Positions 59,633 to 64,000 of a DNA stretch of 64,000 bases are shown here, in pieces. The stretch spans positions 1 through 64,000 of the forward strand of contig NZ_JBMEMN010000002.1 in assembly GCF_049310905.1 (NCBI RefSeq), given 5' to 3'. Position numbers and translations under genes: made by a program. The stretch comes from Gudongella sp049310905 (GTDB lineage Bacteria > Bacillota > Clostridia > Tissierellales > Tissierellaceae). Below the pieces are notes generated by a model. It made no database searches. It worked only from the letters and a program-made list of their open reading frames with translations, and was not told where the DNA came from. Positions within the stretch are counted from its first letter, which is position 1. Every line of letters starts with the position of its first letter.

Positions 59633-60820
59633 TTATCTCCCCTTTGTATTAATAAGCCAATGAGCTTTATTTTCAATAGTTCCATCCTCACCTGCCTCAA
59701 CTACTTTTACAATTGCTTCGCTCATGAGTTCAGTAGTCAAATCCTCTCCACCTAAGCCACCAATAAATGGTACAGTTGGAACTGCCGTTTGAGTACTTAT
59801 AGCTGATTTTATCTCTTGGTATACAATACCTGTATGCCAACCAAAGCTTACATTTCTATCAACTACTCCAATAGCTTTTTTTCCACTTAATAATTCCATC
59901 ACTTCGTCTTTAGGAAATGGTCTTAAGCATCTAATTTTAACCAGTCCAACCTTTACACCATTATCTCTAGCCATATCTACAGCAATCCTTGCTGATCCAG
60001 TTAATGAACCCAGTGTAACAAGTACATACTCAGCATCTTCCATTCTATATGGCTCAACAAGACCAAAATAATCCCTGCCAAACTTCTCAGCAAATTCATC
60101 ATTTACTTCCTTGATTACTCTCTTGGCATTATCCATAGCCTCCATATGTAACTCCCTATAGTACTGAAGATAGTCACCTGGGGTCAGAGGATCTACTGCC
60201 ATCGGTGTTTCAGGATCCAATTTAACATGCGTAGGATTATATGGTGGCATGAAATTTGTGACCTCTTCTTGATCTGGAACATCTACACCCTCTGTCATAT
60301 GAGATAGATAGAAGCCATCATAACAAATATTTATTGGTAACAACACATCATCATGTTCAGCGATCTTAAATGCCTGTATATTCATATCCAAAATTTCCTG
60401 ATTGTCCTCAACATAAATTTGTAGCCACCCTGCATCACGGACTGTAAGTGAATCCTGCGGTCCACCCCATACGGTTTGAGGTGATATCATTTCCCTATTT
60501 ACAATATTCATGACTATAGGTAATCTCATCGTAGAAGCTCTAAAATAAGGTTCAAACATTAATGATAACCCTTGTGATGAAGTTGCAGTAAATGTTCTTG
60601 CGCCTGCCAGTGATGCTCCTGTAAGTACACTCATGGCTGAATGCTCTGATTCTGGCTCAACTATAGTTGAATCCATTACTCCATCAGCAACATATTGACT
60701 AAAATATTCTACCAGTGGTGTCTGCGGTGTTATGGGATAAGCAGCTACTACATCAGGTTTAGCCAACAATGCCCCTATTGCTGCAGCATGATTGCCATTT
60801 AACACTTGTCTTTTACTCAT
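59633..60820 (-). CDS. porA: 2-oxoacid:ferredoxin oxidoreductase, alpha subunit
   Basis: The 395-residue alpha subunit has MSKRQVLNGNHAAAIGALLAKPDV, the substrate-side VAAYPITPQTPLVEY near residue 30, EHSAMSVLTGASLAGARTFTATSSQGLSLM near 58-90, and a C-terminal domain with VKIRCLRPFPKDEV. ATG at 60820 has GGGGGAATAACC upstream; the open 18-residue upstream part is not used. It lies between the porD and porB genes. Confidence 0.9.
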   Translation of the reverse strand: MSKRQVLNGNHAAAIGALLAKPDVVAAYPITPQTPLVEYFSQYVADGVMDSTIVEPESEHSAMSVLTGASLAGARTFTATSSQGLSLMFEPYFRASTMRLPIVMNIVNREMISPQTVWGGPQDSLTVRDAGWLQIYVEDNQEILDMNIQAFKIAEHDDVLLPINICYDGFYLSHMTEGVDVPDQEEVTNFMPPYNPTHVKLDPETPMAVDPLTPGDYLQYYRELHMEAMDNAKRVIKEVNDEFAEKFGRDYFGLVEPYRMEDAEYVLVTLGSLTGSARIAVDMARDNGVKVGLVKIRCLRPFPKDEVMELLSGKKAIGVVDRNVSFGWHTGIVYQEIKSAISTQTAVPTVPFIGGLGGEDLTTELMSEAIVKVVEAGEDGTIENKAHWLINTKGR

Positions 60821-60822
60821 GG

Positions 60823-61092
60823 TTATTCCCCCTTCACAAAATCGATGGCGTTTGATCGACACTCTTCTATGCACACTCCACAGCCCTTACAAAAATCCGG
60901 GTTTATGAAATATGTACCATCTGCATATTTTACAGATTTAGTTGGACAATATTGAAAACACAAACTACATTTTATACACTTGTCTTGATCAATTACTACC
61001 GGATACATTTTCCAATCGCCTGTATTTATAATGTTCAACTCTTTTCCTACTGCACATATAAAATCTGTCTTAGTAAATTCTGGCTTAGTCAC
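60823..61092 (-). CDS. porD: 2-oxoacid:ferredoxin oxidoreductase, delta (2[4Fe-4S] ferredoxin) subunit
   Basis: The 89-residue protein carries two cysteine clusters, CIKCSLCFQYCP and CKGCGVCIEECR, for two [4Fe-4S] clusters that take electrons from the catalytic subunits to ferredoxin. A GTG at 61092 has GGAGGGG eight bases before it and overlaps the porG stop (GTGACTAA), so it is preferred; an ATG at 61107 would add five residues. The gene is third from the end of the four-subunit set. Confidence 0.9.
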   Translation of the reverse strand: MTKPEFTKTDFICAVGKELNIINTGDWKMYPVVIDQDKCIKCSLCFQYCPTKSVKYADGTYFINPDFCKGCGVCIEECRSNAIDFVKGE

Positions 61093-61642
61093 GCTTTTCC
61101 CCTCCATTCACATCAACAATAACAACATTATTATAACCATAATCCAATGCTTCCTGATTTTTTGGTCCCCAGATTGCCTGAGTTTTTTCACTTACCTTGT
61201 CAAAACTTACCCAGTTAGTTGCTTTAACGAAAGCTCCTAGCACCACAGTGTTAGGAAGTAATCTTCCAAATATTTCCATAGATGCTGTGTTAGCGTCTAC
61301 ATATGCAACCTTGGTTATATTCTCAGGGATATCAATATCCTCTATTGATTTAGTGTTAATTACAAGTATGGAATCTTCCTTTGCCCCTACGAATACATCC
61401 ACACTCTTCAACAGAGTTGGATCAATTACCATTACACAGTTTGGGTTATAGACCTGATTCTTTTCTCTAATCTTCTTCTCATCAATTCTTACAAATGCAC
61501 TGACTGGGCCTCCCTTTTTCTCAAAGCCAAAATAAGGAAAACAAGCACCGTATTTACCATCTTCAACCGCTGCATATACAATGATTTCGGATGTTGTGAC
61601 AGCACCTTGACCTCCCCTTCCATGAATTCGTATCTCTTTCAT
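61085..61642 (-). CDS. porG: 2-oxoacid:ferredoxin oxidoreductase, gamma subunit
   Basis: The 185-residue subunit has the family opening IHGRGGQGAVTTSEIIVYAA, a FPYFGFEKKGGPVSAFVRID segment near residue 35-55, and a NTVVLGAFVKATNWVSFD stretch near 130-147. The gamma subunit contributes to CoA-binding and complex structure. It is the first gene of the seven-gene operon, with AAGGAGGGATTTTT before its ATG, and its 3' end overlaps porD. It is divergent from the Crp/Fnr regulator. Confidence 0.9.
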   Translation of the reverse strand: MKEIRIHGRGGQGAVTTSEIIVYAAVEDGKYGACFPYFGFEKKGGPVSAFVRIDEKKIREKNQVYNPNCVMVIDPTLLKSVDVFVGAKEDSILVINTKSIEDIDIPENITKVAYVDANTASMEIFGRLLPNTVVLGAFVKATNWVSFDKVSEKTQAIWGPKNQEALDYGYNNVVIVDVNGGEKRD

Positions 61643-61772
61643 AAAAATCCCTCCTTATAATTTTAAAATCATTTTCTTTTACAAATATGAATTAACCCTT
61701 CTCCTTCAATTAATCGATTTATTATGGTATATTGAAAGTGAACCATCTCGATATATCAAAGGAGGTATGATT

Positions 61773-62498
61773 ATGCTTTATAAATCACTATGGGTGATCG
61801 ATGATACTGACATAAATGAACTCTTACTCAAATATACTGATAGTCAACACACATACACCGAAGGTAGCTTAATCTATCAACAGGATGATGCACAAGATTA
61901 CCTGTTTTTCCTGGTAAACGGTAGGATAAAAGTTAATCTTATAGACTCTAAAGGCACTGAAAAAACTCTTGCAATTCATGAGCCTGGATCATTTTTCGGT
62001 GAAACTGCCTTCTTTGACCAGTATCCTAGCTTTACAAATGCTCAAGCTCTAAAGGATTCAGTAGTATTGTTTTTTACTAAAAAACAATTAACAAATCTTT
62101 TTACTGACTACCCGGAAATCGTATTCCAAATATTCGAATCAATGGGTAGAAAAATTAGGCTGTTGGCATTTCAGGTTGAATACATGTCTTTCCTAAAGAT
62201 TGAGCAACGTGTCGTAGCACTCTTGTTAAGCTTGTTTGAATCTTTTGGAAAAGAATGCTCAATCAATAATACATCTTTATATGACAATTGCACATTCAAA
62301 GGGAATTGTATTGAAGGTCATCATCTAGAGATTACTATCACTGATCAGGAAATTGCTGAAATGATAGGTACAAGAAGAGAAGCTGTAACTAAAGCAATCA
62401 ACAATTTAAAGAAACAAAAGCTGATATGTAAGCAGAAACGAACAATTTGCTGTCCTGATTTGAACAAGTTGAACGATTTCCTGACAAATTCCGATTGA
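61773..62498 (+). CDS. Crp/Fnr family regulator with a Cys-rich insert
   Basis: The 241-residue regulator has an N-terminal cyclic-nucleotide-binding-type domain (about 20-125, with PGSFFGETAFFDQYPS) and a C-terminal winged helix (about 188-230; TDQEIAEMIGTRREAVTKAINNLKKQ). Between the dimer helix and the HTH is an insert with three cysteines, C162, C173 and C179, followed by His183-His184, and more cysteines at 219, 226 and 227 near the end. These might bind a metal or iron-sulfur cluster. ATG at 61773 has AAAGGAGGT upstream. It is divergent from the por operon and upstream of buk, so it probably controls both. Confidence 0.88.
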   Translation: MLYKSLWVIDDTDINELLLKYTDSQHTYTEGSLIYQQDDAQDYLFFLVNGRIKVNLIDSKGTEKTLAIHEPGSFFGETAFFDQYPSFTNAQALKDSVVLFFTKKQLTNLFTDYPEIVFQIFESMGRKIRLLAFQVEYMSFLKIEQRVVALLLSLFESFGKECSINNTSLYDNCTFKGNCIEGHHLEITITDQEIAEMIGTRREAVTKAINNLKKQKLICKQKRTICCPDLNKLNDFLTNSD

Positions 62499-62537
62499 AT
62501 CTCTATGACTTAATCTAATTATCGCATGTCATTATTC

Positions 62538-62573
62538 AGAAAACTGTGTTTTTTCACACAGTTTTCTTTTTTA
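62538..62573 (+). terminator. intrinsic terminator of the Crp/Fnr gene
   Basis: GAAAACTGTG (62539-62548) pairs with CACAGTTTTC (62557-62566), then TTTTTT. It lies between the regulator and buk, so buk needs its own promoter or readthrough. Confidence 0.88.
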
Positions 62574-62617
62574 TACTATTATAAGTTTATATAGAGTGTA
62601 TATAAGGAGGAGTGAAA

Positions 62618-63697
62618 ATGTCAAAGGAACACATTATTTTAGTAATGAATCTAGGTAGCACATCCACTAAAATTGCAATATTCAATGACAGGACATGCTT
62701 ACAACAAAGTACTATAAGACACGAAACAGACGAATCTTTCAGTAATTACAATGATATATGGGATCAATACAACTTTAGAAAAGATGTAATCATTGATTTT
62801 GTACATGAAAACGGTTACAAATTATCTGATTTTGATTTTTTGGTATCTAGAGGTGCTCCCATTAAACCGATGAATAGCGGTACATATAGGATTAATCAGA
62901 ATATGGTTGACGATGCTAAAAGTAGAAAATATGGAAATCATCCATGTGGTGTAGGATGCGCTATAGCACATGATTTGGCTAGTGAACTGGATATCAAAGC
63001 TTTTACAGTTGATGCACCATGTATTGACGAATTAATTCCTGAAGCCAGATATACTGGATGGAAAAATGTATATCGTAAAAGTTGGTATCAAGCACTTAAT
63101 CAAAAATCTGTTGGAAGAAAGCTAGCATCAAAACTCAATAAGAGTTATGATGAACTTAACGCAATAATTATTCATATGGGTGGAGGTATGTCTATTGCAG
63201 CCCATCATGAAGGTAAGGTTGAAGATGTAAATAACGGGCTCGATGGCGACGGACCCATGGCACCTGAAAGGGCTGGCACACTACCTATTGGCGAAGTGTT
63301 AAAAGCTGCTTACTCAGGAGATCATACTTACGAAGAATTGTATCGCATGGTCAATGGTAAAGGTGGTTTATTTGCATTACTTGGTACCAAAGATGCAAGA
63401 GAAGTTGAAAGAATGATAGCAGATGGGAACAAGACTGCAAAAGAAGTCTATGACTCAATGATATATCAAATTGCTAAGAATATTGGATCTGCTGCAGTTA
63501 CACTCAAAGGAAATGTAGATGGAATTGCTTTTACTGGAGGCCTGGCATACTCGGAATATATAGTAAATGGCTTGACTGAATGGTGTTCTTTTATTGCACC
63601 CATACATTTATTCCCTGGAGAAGATGAGCTGGAGTCTTTGGTTGATGGTGCCATGCATGCAGTTTCTGGCGACTGGCCTATTCAAGAGTACAAGTAG
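62618..63697 (+). CDS. buk: butyrate kinase
   Basis: Butyrate kinase forms butyrate and ATP from butyryl phosphate and ADP; many also act on isobutyryl or isovaleryl phosphate. The 359-residue ASKHA-fold protein has the N-terminal phosphate loop VMNLGSTSTKIAIF near residue 9, HMGGGMSIAAHHEG near 188, GDGPMAPERAGTLPIGEV near 214 and TGGLAYSEY near 306. ATG at 62618 has AAGGAGGA upstream. Ptb follows after 44 bases. Confidence 0.93.
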   Translation: MSKEHIILVMNLGSTSTKIAIFNDRTCLQQSTIRHETDESFSNYNDIWDQYNFRKDVIIDFVHENGYKLSDFDFLVSRGAPIKPMNSGTYRINQNMVDDAKSRKYGNHPCGVGCAIAHDLASELDIKAFTVDAPCIDELIPEARYTGWKNVYRKSWYQALNQKSVGRKLASKLNKSYDELNAIIIHMGGGMSIAAHHEGKVEDVNNGLDGDGPMAPERAGTLPIGEVLKAAYSGDHTYEELYRMVNGKGGLFALLGTKDAREVERMIADGNKTAKEVYDSMIYQIAKNIGSAAVTLKGNVDGIAFTGGLAYSEYIVNGLTEWCSFIAPIHLFPGEDELESLVDGAMHAVSGDWPIQEYK

Positions 63698-63741
63698 ATA
63701 TTTAGATAATATTAATTCTGTTACTAAGAAAGGAGTATTTT

Positions 63742-64000
63742 ATGATCAAATCATTGAATGAAATACTGGAGAAGGTTAAGGAACTACCAAAAAATACAAT
63801 TGCTGTTGCACAAGCTGCAGATCATGATATTTTAGCCGTTGCAGAGAGGGCAATCAGTAGCAACTTAGCTGATTTTATTTTCATAGGTAACCCTACTAGT
63901 ATTCGTAATCTGATAACAGAAGGCAATTACAATCTTAAGGATGTTCCAATCGTAGAATCATATGATGATAAAAGCTGCGCACAGATGGCAGTTGAACTGG
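63742..64000 (+). CDS. ptb: phosphotransbutyrylase (phosphate acetyl/butyryl transferase), N-terminal part
   Basis: The frame runs off the window end after about 86 codons. It opens with MIKSLNEILEKVKEL, then TIAVAQAADHDILAVAERA and ADFIFIG, the N-terminal signature of phosphotransbutyrylase/Pta family enzymes, which convert acyl-CoA and phosphate to acyl phosphate. ATG at 63742 has AAAGGAG upstream. Its place directly after buk supports Ptb over Pta. It is partial here because of the window boundary. Confidence 0.87.
   Translation, partial: MIKSLNEILEKVKELPKNTIAVAQAADHDILAVAERAISSNLADFIFIGNPTSIRNLITEGNYNLKDVPIVESYDDKSCAQMAVEL

Overview
The window looks like a chromosomal segment of a low-GC, anaerobic, amino-acid-fermenting Firmicute of the class Clostridia. 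The reasons are the AT-rich sequence, strong AGGAGG-type ribosome binding sites, many intrinsic terminators, two sigma-54 activators each beside a -24/-12 promoter, ferredoxin-linked 2-oxoacid oxidation, a butyrate kinase and phosphotransbutyrylase pair, histidine degradation and a TRAP transporter. No rRNA, tRNA, CRISPR array, prophage or intact insertion sequence was seen. I would not name a genus from this sequence.

Layout. 1-4.0 kb: cob(I)alamin adenosyltransferase, a crotonase-fold protein lacking both catalytic glutamates, an ABC-F ATPase, a YbaK deacylase and a 36-residue membrane peptide. 4.1-12.5 kb (minus strand): an acetoin-dehydrogenase-type operon (Lin0512 protein, E1 alpha, E1 beta, AcoX, E2, E3) behind a sigma-54 promoter, with its AcoR-like activator upstream. 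12.5-24 kb: housekeeping and salvage genes (Nudix, nitrilase-family amidase, guanine deaminase, a two-gene permease, diaminopropionate ammonia-lyase, ThpR, formamidase, LtaS-like enzyme, 2-hydroxyacid dehydrogenase, AlaDH/PNT-fold protein). 24-30 kb: hutU and hutI behind a second sigma-54 promoter with two dyad sites next to a PAS/AAA+/Fis activator. 30-38 kb: DegV, a lipoprotein MsrAB, a nitroreductase and an iron-type ABC importer operon with a PP2C phosphatase inside it. 38-49 kb: SOUL, VanZ, PepD, DUF2974, Mut7-C, an unrecognised 480-residue protein, XRE-cupin regulator, signal peptidase, guanylate kinase, membrane proteins and an NfeD-stomatin pair. 49.5-55.5 kb: complete rbsRKDACB. 55.7-64 kb: a seven-gene operon joining a four-subunit 2-oxoacid:ferredoxin oxidoreductase to a TRAP transporter, and divergently a Crp/Fnr regulator, butyrate kinase and the start of phosphotransbutyrylase.

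How the genes may work together. The last block reads as a self-contained energy module: import a carboxylate or 2-oxoacid, oxidise it to an acyl-CoA with ferredoxin reduction, then convert acyl-CoA to acyl-phosphate and to acid plus ATP. The acetoin block also yields acetyl-CoA, and the hut block degrades urocanate.

The most interesting non-coding signal is a family of three conserved hairpin repeats (about 4.2, 22.4 and 22.5 kb). Two of them sit within about 30 bases of the stop codon of an oppositely oriented gene. Two relic gene fragments and several structured leader or intergenic hairpins are also recorded. All calls rest on reading the sequence and on family knowledge; no database search was run.
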